Shown here piece after piece: positions 15,791 through 24,494 of a stretch of 64,000 bases of DNA. Each line of letters starts with the position of its first letter. The stretch's first letter is position 1. The stretch spans positions 1 through 64,000 of the forward strand of contig NZ_BAABBA010000017.1 in the NCBI RefSeq assembly GCF_039537705.1, read 5' to 3'. Both the position numbers and the translations under genes were made by a program. The DNA is from Georgenia daeguensis. GTDB taxonomy: Bacteria > Actinomycetota > Actinomycetes > Actinomycetales > Actinomycetaceae. The notes below the pieces were generated by a model. That model did not search any database, had not been told where the DNA came from, and saw nothing but the letters and a program-made list of their open reading frames with translations.

Positions 15791-16465
15791 TCAGCCGGGC
15801 CGCACGAGCCCCGTCTCGTAGGCCAGCACCACGGCCTGGACCCGGTCACGCAGCTCGAGCTTGCCGAGCAGGTTGCCGACGTGCGTCTTGACCGTGGTCT
15901 CGGAGACCACGAGGCGCGCGGCGATCTCCGCGTTCGACAGCCCCTCCGCGACGAGCCCGAGCACCTCGAGCTCGCGGGCGGTGAGCCGGGCGAGCCGCGG
16001 GTCGCGGCCGTCGCCGGGCCCGCCCTGCGCCCCGGCCGGCAGGTGCCGGCCGAACAGCTCGAGCATGCGGCGGGTGACGCGCGGGGAGACGACGGCGTCC
16101 CCGTGGGCGACGGAGCGGATCGCCTGGACCAGGTCGGCCGGCCGGGTGTCCTTGAGGAGGAACCCACTCGCCCCGGCGCGCAGTCCGGCGAAGGCGTACT
16201 CGTCGACGTCGAAGGTGGTCAGGATGAGCACCTTCGAGGCCGGATGCTCCTCGACGATCCGCTCGGTGGCCTCCAGGCCGTTTATGCCGGGCATGCGCAC
16301 GTCCATCAGGACGACGTCGGGGGAGAGGGCGGCGACCATCTGCACGGCGGACTCGCCGTCCGCGGCCTCGCCGACCACCTCCAGGTCGTTCTCGGCCTCC
16401 AGGACCATGCGGAACCCCATGCGCAGCAGCGACTGGTCGTCCGCCAGCAGCACCCGAACGCTCAC
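15791..16465 (-). CDS. NarL/LuxR-family response regulator
   Basis: This 224-residue DNA-binding regulator is phosphorylated by the adjacent kinase. The receiver domain has D9-D10, phosphoacceptor D55 (LMDVRMPG), T84 and K105; the LuxR helix-turn-helix spans about 160-215 (LTARELEVLGLVAEGLSNAEIA). GTG at 16465 overlaps the kinase stop (GTGA). It is the last gene of an operon ABC ATPase / permease / kinase / regulator, so the transporter is a likely target or signal source. Confidence 0.94.
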   Translation of the reverse strand: MSVRVLLADDQSLLRMGFRMVLEAENDLEVVGEAADGESAVQMVAALSPDVVLMDVRMPGINGLEATERIVEEHPASKVLILTTFDVDEYAFAGLRAGASGFLLKDTRPADLVQAIRSVAHGDAVVSPRVTRRMLELFGRHLPAGAQGGPGDGRDPRLARLTARELEVLGLVAEGLSNAEIAARLVVSETTVKTHVGNLLGKLELRDRVQAVVLAYETGLVRPG

Positions 16466-17892
16466 TCGTCCCCCTCCCTGTTCCAGCCCAGCTCGGCGCG
16501 GACCCGCCAGCCCGTCGGCGTCGGCCCCGCCTCCACGTGCCCGTCGTAGACGGCTGCCCGCTCGCGGATGCCGATCAGCCCGCGGCCGCTGCCGACCATG
16601 GCGTCGCCGGCCGTCCCGGAGTCATTGTCCACGGTGACGACGACGTGCCCGTCGAGTCGTTCGACCGTGACGTCGATCCGGGGGCTGAGCCGCGCGTAGC
16701 GCAGCACGTTGGTCAGGCACTCCTGGACGATGCGGTAGACGGCGAGCTGCAGCCCGGCGTTGTCGGGCAGGGGCGGGCCGGACTCGGTGAGCCGCACGGG
16801 CAGCCCGGTCACGCGGAAGCGCTCGACGAGGTCGGCGATGTCGTGGGCGGCGGGCTGGGGCGACAGCGGGGCGGCCTCGCCGCCGAGGCTGCCGTTCGCC
16901 GGGCCGGGGCCCGGGGCGGGGGAGTCCTCGCGCAGCACGCCGACCATGCGGCGCGTGTCGGCGAGCGCGGAGCGGCCCGTCTCGGCCAGCTGCTCCAGGG
17001 CCTCGCGGGCCTGGTCGGGCTGCCGGGACATCGCCGCGGAGGCGCCGTCGGCGAGGGTGATCATGACGGACAGGGAGTGGGCGACGACGTCGTGCATCTC
17101 GCGTGCGATGCGGGTGCGCTCGGCCGAGACGGCGAGCTGCTCGCGCTGGTCCCGCTCGAGGACGAGCTGGCGGGTGCGCTCGAGCAGGCTCTCCATCTGC
17201 AGGCGCCGGCCGCGGGCGCCGGTGCCGAGCGCCACGGCGACGACCGAGAGCACCAGCACGGAGATCTGGACGACGACGAGCGCCTGGAGCTGGCTGATCT
17301 CCTGGACCTGCTCGGAGTGCGGCGTGGTGGTGGTGACCACCGCGGTCTCCTGGGTGACGTCCATCCACAGCAGGAGCGAGGCGCCCGAGACCACGTTGAG
17401 CAGCGCCAGGCAGCCCCACGCGGTGGAGGTGGGCCGGTGCGCGGCCACGGCGTAGAGGGCGAGGACCGCCGCGATCTCGACGGTGGTGGTGTCCTGGCTG
17501 ACCGCGAGGGAGACGGCGAGCAGCACCGTCGTCGCGGTGAGGACCCGGACGGGCGCGGTGCGGCGCCACCACAGGGCGAGGGCGGTGAGCAGGACGACGG
17601 CGGCGACCGTCACCCTCTCGGCCGGCCCGGGTCCGCCGTCGGCCAGGACGTCGGGGACGAGCTCGCCCGTCACCGCGGGGACGAGGTAGGCGCCGACCAC
17701 GATCGCGTCCACGACGCGCGGGTGGTCCACGGCGAAGCGGCGGACGGGTCCGGCGCGGCGTACCGAGGCCTCGTCGAGCCTGGTGGCGGGCGGTGGCCCG
17801 GCCGGAGCTGCGACCGGGGGCCGCTCGCCCCCGGGCGCGGCGGCGTGCGCCGCAGGCGGGACCTGCGGCGCACGGCCGGCGTCGGGGGACAC
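16462..17892 (-). CDS. Sensor histidine kinase (HisKA_3 type)
   Basis: This 476-residue membrane kinase has a Pro/Ala-rich N-terminus, then about five or six hydrophobic helices, then the dimerisation motif ERTRIAREMHDVVAHSLSVM with H267 as phosphorylation site, and a HATPase domain (VDNDSG, GRGLIGIRER). It pairs with the overlapping NarL-type regulator. GTG at 17892 lies 6 nt after the permease stop. The stimulus is unknown; linkage to an ABC-2 type exporter suggests envelope or antibiotic stress. Confidence 0.92.
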   Translation of the reverse strand: MSPDAGRAPQVPPAAHAAAPGGERPPVAAPAGPPPATRLDEASVRRAGPVRRFAVDHPRVVDAIVVGAYLVPAVTGELVPDVLADGGPGPAERVTVAAVVLLTALALWWRRTAPVRVLTATTVLLAVSLAVSQDTTTVEIAAVLALYAVAAHRPTSTAWGCLALLNVVSGASLLLWMDVTQETAVVTTTTPHSEQVQEISQLQALVVVQISVLVLSVVAVALGTGARGRRLQMESLLERTRQLVLERDQREQLAVSAERTRIAREMHDVVAHSLSVMITLADGASAAMSRQPDQAREALEQLAETGRSALADTRRMVGVLREDSPAPGPGPANGSLGGEAAPLSPQPAAHDIADLVERFRVTGLPVRLTESGPPLPDNAGLQLAVYRIVQECLTNVLRYARLSPRIDVTVERLDGHVVVTVDNDSGTAGDAMVGSGRGLIGIRERAAVYDGHVEAGPTPTGWRVRAELGWNREGDE

Positions 17893-17897
17893 GGTGA

Positions 17898-18752
17898 TCA
17901 GGCGTCCCGGCGGCGCAGCGACCAGGCGCCCGCGGCGAGGGCGACGACGGCGTACGCGCCGACCACCGCCACGCCCTGCCACGCGCTGAGGTTCTCGTTG
18001 GAGCCGAAGTACCCGCTGATGCCGAGGAAGGCCGTCGCGGCCGGCAGCGGCAGGTACGTCATGACGTCCTGGACCCACTCGATGTTGATGAACTGCAGGA
18101 TCATCGGCAGGAGGAGGAGCAGGCCGAGCACCGCGGTGATGGTGCCGGCGGTGTGGCGGAGCACGGCCCCGAGGCCGAGGGCGGTCAGCGCGGTGGCGAC
18201 GAAGAAGTAGACCATGCCGCCGAACGCCTGCCAGGTGAGGGAGTCGTCCAGGGCCGGCACGAGGTCGTGGTCGGACAGCAGCGGCATCGTCACCAGGTAC
18301 GCGGCGGCGAGGCTGACCACACTCACCACGAGGGTGACGACGACGAGGGCGAGCGCCTTGGCCGCCAGCACGGGCAGCCGGCTCGGCACCGCGGCGAGGG
18401 TGGAGCGGATCATGCCGGTCGAGTACTCGCCCGTGATGAGCAGGACGCCGAGGACGGCGACGGTCACCAGCCCGAACTGGTAGCCGCCGATGACGAACTC
18501 GGCACCGTGCAGCTCCTCGACCGGGACGGACATCGGCGGGTCGAGCAGGAACCGCACCGACGACGCCTGGGCCAGGGCCAGCAGCGCCATGACAGCGACG
18601 GTGATGCCCAGGGTCCACCAGGTCGAGCGGAGCGAGAGCAGCTTGATCCACTCGCCGCGCAGGACGCCGGCGAAGGTCAGCCGGGCGTCCACCGCCGGGC
18701 GGTGGGTCTGCGGACGTGTGGGCGCGGCGGGGGTGGTGGTCGTGGTGCTCAC
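17898..18752 (-). CDS. ABC-2 type exporter permease
   Basis: This 284-residue membrane subunit of an ABC exporter has a short Thr/Pro-rich N-terminus followed by about six helices, with the LRGEWIKLLSLRSTWWTL entry segment and GEYSTGMIRSTLAAVPSR cytoplasmic loop typical of ABC-2 permeases in actinobacteria. The GTG start overlaps the ATPase stop (GTGA). The substrate is unknown. Confidence 0.9.
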   Translation of the reverse strand: MSTTTTTPAAPTRPQTHRPAVDARLTFAGVLRGEWIKLLSLRSTWWTLGITVAVMALLALAQASSVRFLLDPPMSVPVEELHGAEFVIGGYQFGLVTVAVLGVLLITGEYSTGMIRSTLAAVPSRLPVLAAKALALVVVTLVVSVVSLAAAYLVTMPLLSDHDLVPALDDSLTWQAFGGMVYFFVATALTALGLGAVLRHTAGTITAVLGLLLLLPMILQFINIEWVQDVMTYLPLPAATAFLGISGYFGSNENLSAWQGVAVVGAYAVVALAAGAWSLRRRDA

Positions 18753-19699
18753 TTGAGGGCCTCCTGCCCGACGGCGGGGTTGATCTGGGCGGACTGGGTC
18801 TCGGAGCGGTACTCGACCGCGTCCTGGGTCAGGTTCATGTAGGCCTCCTCGAGGCTGGCCCGCTGCGGCGTGAGCTCGTGGAGCACGATGCCGTTCGCCG
18901 CCGCCGTCTCGCCGACCTGCTCGGCGGTGACGCCCTGCAGGGCGAGGACGCCGGCCTCGGCGGAGGAGACGGTCGCGCCGGCGGCGCGCAGGCGCTCGGC
19001 GAGGGCGCCGGCCTGCGGGGAGCGGACGTGGACCGTGGTGCCGGTGACGGAGTCGATGACCTCCTGGACCGGGCCGGCGGTGATGATCCGGCCGCGGCCG
19101 ATGACGAGGAGCTGGTCGGCGGTCTGCGCCATCTCGGACATCAGGTGGGAGGAGAGGAAGACGGTGCGGCCCTCGCCGGCGAGGTAGCGCACCAGGGTGC
19201 GGACCCACTTCACGCCCTCGGGGTCGAGGCCGTTGACCGGCTCGTCGAGAATCAGCGTGCGCGGGTCGCCGAGCAGGGCGGAGGCGATGCCGAGCCGCTG
19301 GCCCATGCCCAGCGAGAACCCGCCGACCCGCTTGCCCGCCACCCCGGCGAGGCCGGTCATCTCGATGACCTCGTCCACGCGCCTGGCGGGGATGCCGTGG
19401 GTGGCGGCCATGGTCCGCAGGTGCGACCGGGCGCTGCGGCCCGGGTGGACCGCCTTGGCGTCGAGCAGCACCCCGACCTCCTTCAGCGGCGAGCGGTGCT
19501 GCGTGTACGGCCTGCCGTTGACCGTCACCGTGCCGGAGGTCGGCCGGTCGAGGCCGACGATCATGCGCATCGTGGTGGACTTCCCGGCGCCGTTGGGGCC
19601 GAGGAACCCGGTGACCGTGCCCGGCTGGATGGTGAAGCTCAGGTGGTCGACGGCGGTCTTGCTGCCGTAGCGCTTGGTGAGGTCGTGCGCCTCGATCAT
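18749..19699 (-). CDS. ABC exporter ATP-binding protein
   Basis: This 316-residue ATPase drives the adjacent ABC-2 permease. Walker A is GPNGAGKST (about 33-41), the signature is FSLGMGQRLGIA, Walker B is LILDEPVNGLD and the H-loop is LSSHLMSE. The C-terminal domain is of the DrrA/NatA kind. AAGGG precedes the ATG at 19699. It heads a four-gene operon with permease, kinase and regulator. Confidence 0.93.
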   Translation of the reverse strand: MIEAHDLTKRYGSKTAVDHLSFTIQPGTVTGFLGPNGAGKSTTMRMIVGLDRPTSGTVTVNGRPYTQHRSPLKEVGVLLDAKAVHPGRSARSHLRTMAATHGIPARRVDEVIEMTGLAGVAGKRVGGFSLGMGQRLGIASALLGDPRTLILDEPVNGLDPEGVKWVRTLVRYLAGEGRTVFLSSHLMSEMAQTADQLLVIGRGRIITAGPVQEVIDSVTGTTVHVRSPQAGALAERLRAAGATVSSAEAGVLALQGVTAEQVGETAAANGIVLHELTPQRASLEEAYMNLTQDAVEYRSETQSAQINPAVGQEALK

Positions 19700-19847
19700 G
19701 ACGTGCCCTTCTGCGTGGAGCCGGTCGGCGGTGCCGTGGGCGGCAGGCCGTCGTGCTGGTCCCCACGCTATGGGGGACGGGCCGCGGGCGGATCGACGGC
19801 TGGGCTGATTCCTGCGGGCCTGGGGGCTCCGCCGTCGCGGGGAGGAC

Positions 19848-19865
19848 CTCGTCCTCGAGGACGAG
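19848..19865. promoter_or_regulatory. 18-bp palindrome, possible operator
   Basis: CTCGTCCTC is followed directly by its reverse complement GAGGACGAG. It lies 149 bp upstream of the ABC ATPase gene on the other strand and 214 bp from the Bax1-like gene. It could be the binding site of the operon's own response regulator, but nothing proves it. Confidence 0.4.
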
Positions 19866-19998
19866 ACGCAGGAGGGCCCGGCCGGTCCTCCAGGCCGAGA
19901 CGAGAGCCGCGACGCCGCAGGTGGGACGGGAACATGGACAGGCCTCGTCCCGTTGTACCTTTCAGCAGTATCGCGCACCTGCGGGTCCGTCCGGCCCG

Positions 19999-20004
19999 TA
20001 CGAT
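19999..20004 (+). promoter_or_regulatory. Possible -10 element (TACGAT) of the Bax1-like gene
   Basis: TACGAT lies 75 bp before the GTG start. The same hexamer precedes ndh and the 3991 lipoprotein. Confidence 0.35.
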
Positions 20005-20078
20005 GAGGCACAGGCCAGCGACTTTGGTCCGGGGTCCGAACACGCGGAACCCGGTTGCCGCGACCAGGAGGCACATAC

Positions 20079-21026
20079 GTGAGCAATCCCGTCTTCGAGA
20101 AGAGTCCGTACTTCGGCGCCAACGCCCAGCGGACCCCGAACGGCTACCCGAGCTACCCGGGCTACGCCCCCCAGGGCGGCGCCGGCTACTCCCCCCAGGG
20201 CGGGTACGCCCCGCAGGGGTACGCCCAGCCCGGCCAGCCAGGTGCCGGGTACGGCGCCTACCAGCCCGGCCAGGCCTACCAGCCCGGCCAGGTCAACGAC
20301 CTCGAGCACGCCTACCGTCAGCCGGCCGCCGCCCCCGCGGACACCGGCCGGATGACGTACGACGACGTGATCGTCAAGACCGGGCTCGTCCTCGGCGTCA
20401 TCATCGTGGCCGCGGCGTTCAACTGGCTCGTCATGGACGCCAACATGCTCCTGACGTTCGGCGGCGCGATCGTCGGCCTCGTCCTGGGCCTGGTGAACTC
20501 CTTCAAGCGCGAGCCCTCGCCGGCGCTGATCATGGCCTACGCGGTGGCCGAGGGCCTGTTCCTCGGCGGCATCTCCGCCGTCTTCGAGGCCCAGTGGGGC
20601 GGCATCGTCCTCCAGGCGGTGCTCGGCACCACGGCCACCTTCGTCGCCGCCCTGTTCCTGTTCAAGTCCGGCACCGTCCGTGTCACCCCCAAGCTGACCC
20701 GGTTCGTGCTCATCGCGCTCGTCGGCTACGCGCTGTTCTCGCTGGTCAACGTGGTCCTCATGCTCACCGGTGTCTCCGACGACCCGTGGGGCCTGCGCAC
20801 CGGCGTCACGCTGTTCGGCATCCCGCTGGGCGTCCTGCTCGGCGTCTTCGCCGTCGGCCTGGCCGCGATCTGCCTGATCATGGACTTCGACGCCATCAAG
20901 CGCGGCGTCGAGGCGGGCGTCCCGGGCCGTTTCGCCTGGTCCGCCGCCTTCGGGCTCGCCGTCACCCTCGTGTGGCTCTACATCGAGTTCCTGCGCCTGC
21001 TCGCCATCCTGCGCGGCAGCGACTGA
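20079..21026 (+). CDS. Bax inhibitor-1/YccA-like membrane protein
   Basis: This 315-residue protein has a disordered, Tyr/Gly/Gln/Pro-rich N-terminus of about 80 residues with repeated GYAPQG and YQPGQ units, then seven hydrophobic helices. The pattern matches the bacterial Bax1-I family member annotated in actinobacteria (DDVIVKTGLVLGVI and DFDAIKRGVEAGVP, with a conserved acidic residue in the last loops). The role is unknown; relatives conduct Ca2+ or modulate proteases. GTG at 20079 follows AGGAGG. A strong terminator comes after it. Confidence 0.87.
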   Translation: MSNPVFEKSPYFGANAQRTPNGYPSYPGYAPQGGAGYSPQGGYAPQGYAQPGQPGAGYGAYQPGQAYQPGQVNDLEHAYRQPAAAPADTGRMTYDDVIVKTGLVLGVIIVAAAFNWLVMDANMLLTFGGAIVGLVLGLVNSFKREPSPALIMAYAVAEGLFLGGISAVFEAQWGGIVLQAVLGTTATFVAALFLFKSGTVRVTPKLTRFVLIALVGYALFSLVNVVLMLTGVSDDPWGLRTGVTLFGIPLGVLLGVFAVGLAAICLIMDFDAIKRGVEAGVPGRFAWSAAFGLAVTLVWLYIEFLRLLAILRGSD

Positions 21027-21043
21027 CACGTCCCGACCGTCGT

Positions 21044-21079
21044 GACGGCGGCCGTCCCTCCCGGGGGACGGCCGCCGTC
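21044..21079 (+). terminator. Terminator after the Bax1-like gene
   Basis: GACGGCGGCCGTCCC (21044-21058) pairs perfectly with GGGACGGCCGCCGTC (21065-21079) around six bases. Confidence 0.85.
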
Positions 21080-21158
21080 GTCGTCGGGGCCTGTGCTTTC
21101 CGGCGCGGCCGGTGGTCGGCCATGGGTACCGTGGGCGCACCCGAGACGAGGTGGAGCC

Positions 21159-22766
21159 ATGGCGCACGCGAGCGCAGAGGGTCCGGACCTTCTCGACGTG
21201 CTCGTCGTGGGGGCCGGGCCGACCGGCCTGACGCTCGCGCTGGAGCTGGCGGCGCGGGGCGTGCGCCTGCGCGTGGTCGACAAGGCGCGCGACCGCGTCC
21301 ACGAGTCGCGCGCCCTCGCGATCCAGCCGCGCACCCTGGAGGTGCTGGCCCGCGACGGCCTCGCCCGCGAGCTCGTCCGGCGGGGCAACCCGGCTGTCGA
21401 GCTGCGGATGCACCTCAGCCGGCGCACGGTCCCGCTCGGCCTCTTCGACCTCGGGCTGGAGGACTCGGCCTTCCCCCACCTGCTCTTCCTCTCGCAGGCC
21501 GCGACCGAGCAGGCGATCGGCGAGCGCCTCGCCCGGCTGGACGTCGCCGTCGAGCGCGCCGTCGAGCTGACCGGACTCGTGCACGAGCGCGAGGCCGTGC
21601 GCTGCTCCCTCCGCCACGCCGACGGCACCGAGGAGGCCGTGCGGGCCCGGTACGTCGTGGGCTGCGACGGGGCGCACAGCACCGTGCGGCGCGCGGCCGG
21701 GATCGCGTTCCGCGGGCGGCCCTACCCGCCGACGTTCGTGCTCGCGGACCTCGAGGCGGACGGCCTCGAGCCGGGCCCGGCGCACGCCTTCGTCTCCGGG
21801 GACGGCGTGCTGTTCTTCTTCCCCCTCGGTGACCCGGCCACCTGGCGGATGATCGCCATGCGGCCGCGCGGGCAGGAGGCCGCGGCGGGTGAGCCCGTCG
21901 CTCTCGAGGAGCTCCAGGGCCTCGTCGCCCGGTTCACGGCTGGCGTCGGGCTGCGTGACCCGGTGTGGACCACCAACTACCGCCTGCACATGCGCGGCGC
22001 CGCGGCGTACCGCGCGGGCCGGGTGCTCCTCGCCGGGGACGCCGCCCACATCCACAGCCCGGCCGGGGCGCAGGGCATGAACACCGGGATCCAGGACGCC
22101 GTCAATCTCGGCTGGAAGCTCGCCCTCGCCGTCGCCGGGCGGGCCCCGGACCGCCTGCTGGACACGTACGAGGCCGAGCGCCTGCCGGTGGGCCGGGCCG
22201 TGCTCCGGCTGAGCGACCGCGCGTTCACCGTGGCCACCTCGGCCGCCGCACCGCTCCGGTTCGCGCGGGCGTGGCTCGCCCCGGTCGTCGTGCCGCTCGT
22301 GCTCCGGCTGACCCGGCTGCGGGCGGCGGGTTTCCGCACCGTCGCCGAGCTCACCGTCGCCTACCGGCGCAGCCCGCTGTCGGTCGACGGACCGGGCGCC
22401 CCCCGGCGCGGCCCGCGTGCCGGCGACCGGCTGCCCGACGCGCCGCTGACCGACGGGACGCTCCACGACGCCGTCGCCGCGCGGGCCTTTCACCTGCTGC
22501 TGTGCGGGCCGCCGGGGCGGTGGCCCGAGGCGCAGGTCCGGGCCCTCGAGGACCGGGACCTGCACGTCCACAGGCTCTCGCGCGGGCCGCGCCCGGCCGC
22601 CGGCGAGGGCGGCCGGGACGGCGACGCCGTCGCCCTGGACCGGCTGGGCGTCCCCGGGGCGACGACGGCGCACCTGCTGGTCCGCCCGGACGGGCACCTG
22701 GCGTACCGCGGCGGCTCCGACCTCGCGGGCCTGCAGGCCTACCTCTCCACGTGGCTGCCACGCTGA
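21159..22766 (+). CDS. FAD-dependent aromatic monooxygenase
   Basis: This 535-residue flavoprotein of the PF01494 group A hydroxylase family uses NAD(P)H and O2 to hydroxylate an aromatic ring. The FAD motif VVGAGPTGLTLALEL is at about 16-30, the DG motif is GCDGAHSTVRR near 170, and the GD motif GDAAHIHSPAGAQGMN starts near 293. A C-terminal thioredoxin-like domain (from about 430), as in phenol hydroxylase and tetracycline/polyketide hydroxylases, ends the protein. The ATG at 21159 follows GGTGGAG. It stands alone, so the substrate cannot be inferred. Confidence 0.88.
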   Translation: MAHASAEGPDLLDVLVVGAGPTGLTLALELAARGVRLRVVDKARDRVHESRALAIQPRTLEVLARDGLARELVRRGNPAVELRMHLSRRTVPLGLFDLGLEDSAFPHLLFLSQAATEQAIGERLARLDVAVERAVELTGLVHEREAVRCSLRHADGTEEAVRARYVVGCDGAHSTVRRAAGIAFRGRPYPPTFVLADLEADGLEPGPAHAFVSGDGVLFFFPLGDPATWRMIAMRPRGQEAAAGEPVALEELQGLVARFTAGVGLRDPVWTTNYRLHMRGAAAYRAGRVLLAGDAAHIHSPAGAQGMNTGIQDAVNLGWKLALAVAGRAPDRLLDTYEAERLPVGRAVLRLSDRAFTVATSAAAPLRFARAWLAPVVVPLVLRLTRLRAAGFRTVAELTVAYRRSPLSVDGPGAPRRGPRAGDRLPDAPLTDGTLHDAVAARAFHLLLCGPPGRWPEAQVRALEDRDLHVHRLSRGPRPAAGEGGRDGDAVALDRLGVPGATTAHLLVRPDGHLAYRGGSDLAGLQAYLSTWLPR

Positions 22767-22785
22767 GGCCGGCCGTGCCAGGAGG

Positions 22786-23187
22786 TCACTCCACGCCGAC
22801 GACGTCCACGACGAAGACGAGGGTGTCGGTGCCCTTGATCCCGGCCTGCGGCACGCCGCGCGGGCCGTAGCCGTGCTCCGGCGGGATCGAGAGCATCACG
22901 CGCGAGCCGATCTGCTGGCCCACGAGCCCGTCGTCCCAGCCGCCGATGACGACGCCCATCCCGATGGGGAAGGAGATGGTGTCGCCGCGGTCGTAGGAGT
23001 TGTCGAAGACGTGCCCGCCCCACGTCTGGCCGAGGTAGTTCACCACGATGGTGTCCCCGGCCTGCACGGTGTCGCCCGAGCCCTGCTCGAGGACCTGGAC
23101 CTGCAGGCCCTCGGGTGCCGAGGAGCCGGGGAAGGTGAGCTCCGGCTTGTCGCCGAAGCTGCCGGTGGCGGTGGGAAGCTCGCTCAT
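22786..23187 (-). CDS. FKBP-type peptidyl-prolyl isomerase
   Basis: This 133-residue cytoplasmic isomerase has the single FKBP fold: VVNYLGQTWGGHVFDNSYDRG, FPIGMGVVIGGWDDGLVGQ, SRVMLSIPPEHGYG and the final TLVFVVDVV strand. It has no signal peptide, unlike the lipoprotein FKBPs of some relatives. GAGAGGA lies before the ATG. The stop is 19 bp from that of the convergent monooxygenase. Confidence 0.93.
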   Translation of the reverse strand: MSELPTATGSFGDKPELTFPGSSAPEGLQVQVLEQGSGDTVQAGDTIVVNYLGQTWGGHVFDNSYDRGDTISFPIGMGVVIGGWDDGLVGQQIGSRVMLSIPPEHGYGPRGVPQAGIKGTDTLVFVVDVVGVE

Positions 23188-23231
23188 GGGGTCCTCTCGT
23201 CGGGGCCCGGCCGGTGCCGGGCTACCGGTTC

Positions 23232-23237
23232 AGGGTA
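23232..23237 (-). promoter_or_regulatory. -10 element of the FKBP gene
   Basis: TACCCT on the minus strand lies 44 bp before the FKBP start. It is back to back with the rightward TAGGGT at 23275. Confidence 0.45.
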
Positions 23238-23274
23238 CGGGCCGGTCCGTCGGGGCAGGGTCGTGGCTGCGGGC

Positions 23275-23280
23275 TAGGGT
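23275..23280 (+). promoter_or_regulatory. -10 element for the leaderless 23288 gene
   Basis: TAGGGT ends exactly 7 nt before the GTG start; no ribosome-binding site is present. Confidence 0.5.
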
Positions 23281-23287
23281 CAAGAGA

Positions 23288-23674
23288 GTGACCACGAGAA
23301 CGCGCGCTTCTGCCCCCTCATCTCCGGCGACCGTCCCCCTGGACCGCAAGGTGTTCGCCGGGGTCAGCAACTCACCCACGGGACAGGTCGGCGGCGCCAC
23401 GCGCTTCCGGTACCGCGAGGACGACGGCGTCATCTGGGCGGAGTACGCAGGCGGTGACGTCGTGCGAGGGTTCCTCGTCGGGACGCGCCAGGAGGACCGA
23501 CTGCACTTCCGCTACACACACCTGGATGCCGACCGGATGACCGCCAACGGCGTGTGCGAGAGCCGGATCGTGGTGCTCCCGGACGGCCGGGTGCGCCTCG
23601 AGGAGTCGTGGGCGTGGGAGTCGCGGCCCGAGAGGGGGACCAGCGTGGTCGAAGAGGTCCGCGAAGCTTCCTGA
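23288..23674 (+). CDS. Small beta-rich protein sometimes labelled N-acetylglutamate synthase
   Basis: This 128-residue protein carries the pattern VFAGVSNSPTGQVGG, YREDDGVIWAEYAGGDVVRG, LHFRYTHLDAD, MTANGVCESR and LPDGRVRLEESWAWE. I recognise this as a widespread small family that databases often call n-acetylglutamate synthase, but there is no GNAT fold and the name is not supported by the sequence. Alternating polar/hydrophobic strands suggest a small beta-barrel. It is probably leaderless (TAGGGT 7 nt upstream). Function unknown. Confidence 0.75.
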   Translation: MTTRTRASAPSSPATVPLDRKVFAGVSNSPTGQVGGATRFRYREDDGVIWAEYAGGDVVRGFLVGTRQEDRLHFRYTHLDADRMTANGVCESRIVVLPDGRVRLEESWAWESRPERGTSVVEEVREAS

Positions 23675-23751
23675 TCGCACCGAGGATCGGCGACGCGGCG
23701 CAGACCGCACCCCTGAGGCCTCTGCCCGAGGTTCGCCAGGATGACGCCGGT

Positions 23752-24459
23752 CTACACGGCGCCGGGGGTCGGCGGGGCGATCTCGACCTGTGCGGGGACC
23801 TCGTCCTGCCTGACCAGCCCGACCGGGCAGGTCAGGCCGTTGGGGCCGTGGTTGCAGTAGCCGCCGGGGTTCTTGTGGAGGTACTGCTGGTGGTAGTCCT
23901 CGGCGTAGAAGAACTCGCCGGCGAACGGCAGCAGCTCGGTGGAGATGGTGCCGTGGCCGTGGTCCGTCAGGACCTGCTGGAACGCGTCGCGCGTGGCGCG
24001 CGCGGCCGCCTCCTGGCCGGGAGTCGTCCAGTAGATGCCGGAGCGGTACTGGGTCCCGACGTCGTTGCCCTGGCGGTTGGGCGTGGTGGGGTCGTGGTTC
24101 TCCCAGAACGCCTTGAGCAGGAGCTCGGGAGAGGTCTTCGCGGGGTCGTAGACCACCTGCACCGCCTCGGTGTGACCGGTCAGGCCCGTGCACACCTCCT
24201 CGTACGTCGGGTACGGAGTGAACCCGCCGAGGTAGCCCGCTGCCGTGGAGATGACTCCCGGCTGACGCCAGAAGATCCGCTCGGCCCCCCAGAAGCAGCC
24301 CATCGCGACGTAGAGCACCTCGGAGCCGGCCGGCCAGGGGCCCTGCAGCGGGCTGCCGAGCACCTCGTGGGTGGTGGGCACCGCGTAGCCCGGAGCCGGG
24401 CGGCCGGGCAGGGCCTCCTCGGCGGTGACCATCTGCGTCCTGCGGCCCAGTCCGAACAT
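23752..24459 (-). CDS. msrA: Peptide-methionine (S)-S-oxide reductase MsrA
   Basis: This enzyme reduces the S epimer of methionine sulfoxide. The 235-residue protein has catalytic C55 in the GCFWGAE motif, GYLGG, YEEVCTGLTGHTEAVQV, FWENHDPTTPNRQGNDVGTQYRS split over its family core, and YHQQYLHKNPGGYC, whose C-terminal cysteines can resolve the disulfide. GGAGGAG precedes the ATG. A SigR-like promoter lies immediately upstream, consistent with msrA being a known thiol-stress target in Streptomyces. Confidence 0.96.
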   Translation of the reverse strand: MFGLGRRTQMVTAEEALPGRPAPGYAVPTTHEVLGSPLQGPWPAGSEVLYVAMGCFWGAERIFWRQPGVISTAAGYLGGFTPYPTYEEVCTGLTGHTEAVQVVYDPAKTSPELLLKAFWENHDPTTPNRQGNDVGTQYRSGIYWTTPGQEAAARATRDAFQQVLTDHGHGTISTELLPFAGEFFYAEDYHQQYLHKNPGGYCNHGPNGLTCPVGLVRQDEVPAQVEIAPPTPGAV

Positions 24460-24494
24460 GCGTGCTCCTCCAAGAAAGTGCGTCCACAGGTGCG

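Larger units (their letters stand above)
19700..20078. other. Divergent promoter region between the ABC operon and the Bax1-like gene
   Basis: These 379 bases contain an 18-bp perfect palindrome (19848-19865) and a possible -10 for the rightward gene (19999-20004). I see no coding region. Confidence 0.6.

Noticed and set aside
19962..22697. 911-codon minus-strand open frame
   Set aside because: It lies antisense to the Bax1-like and monooxygenase genes and has the His/Arg/Gly/Asp-rich composition typical of such shadows.
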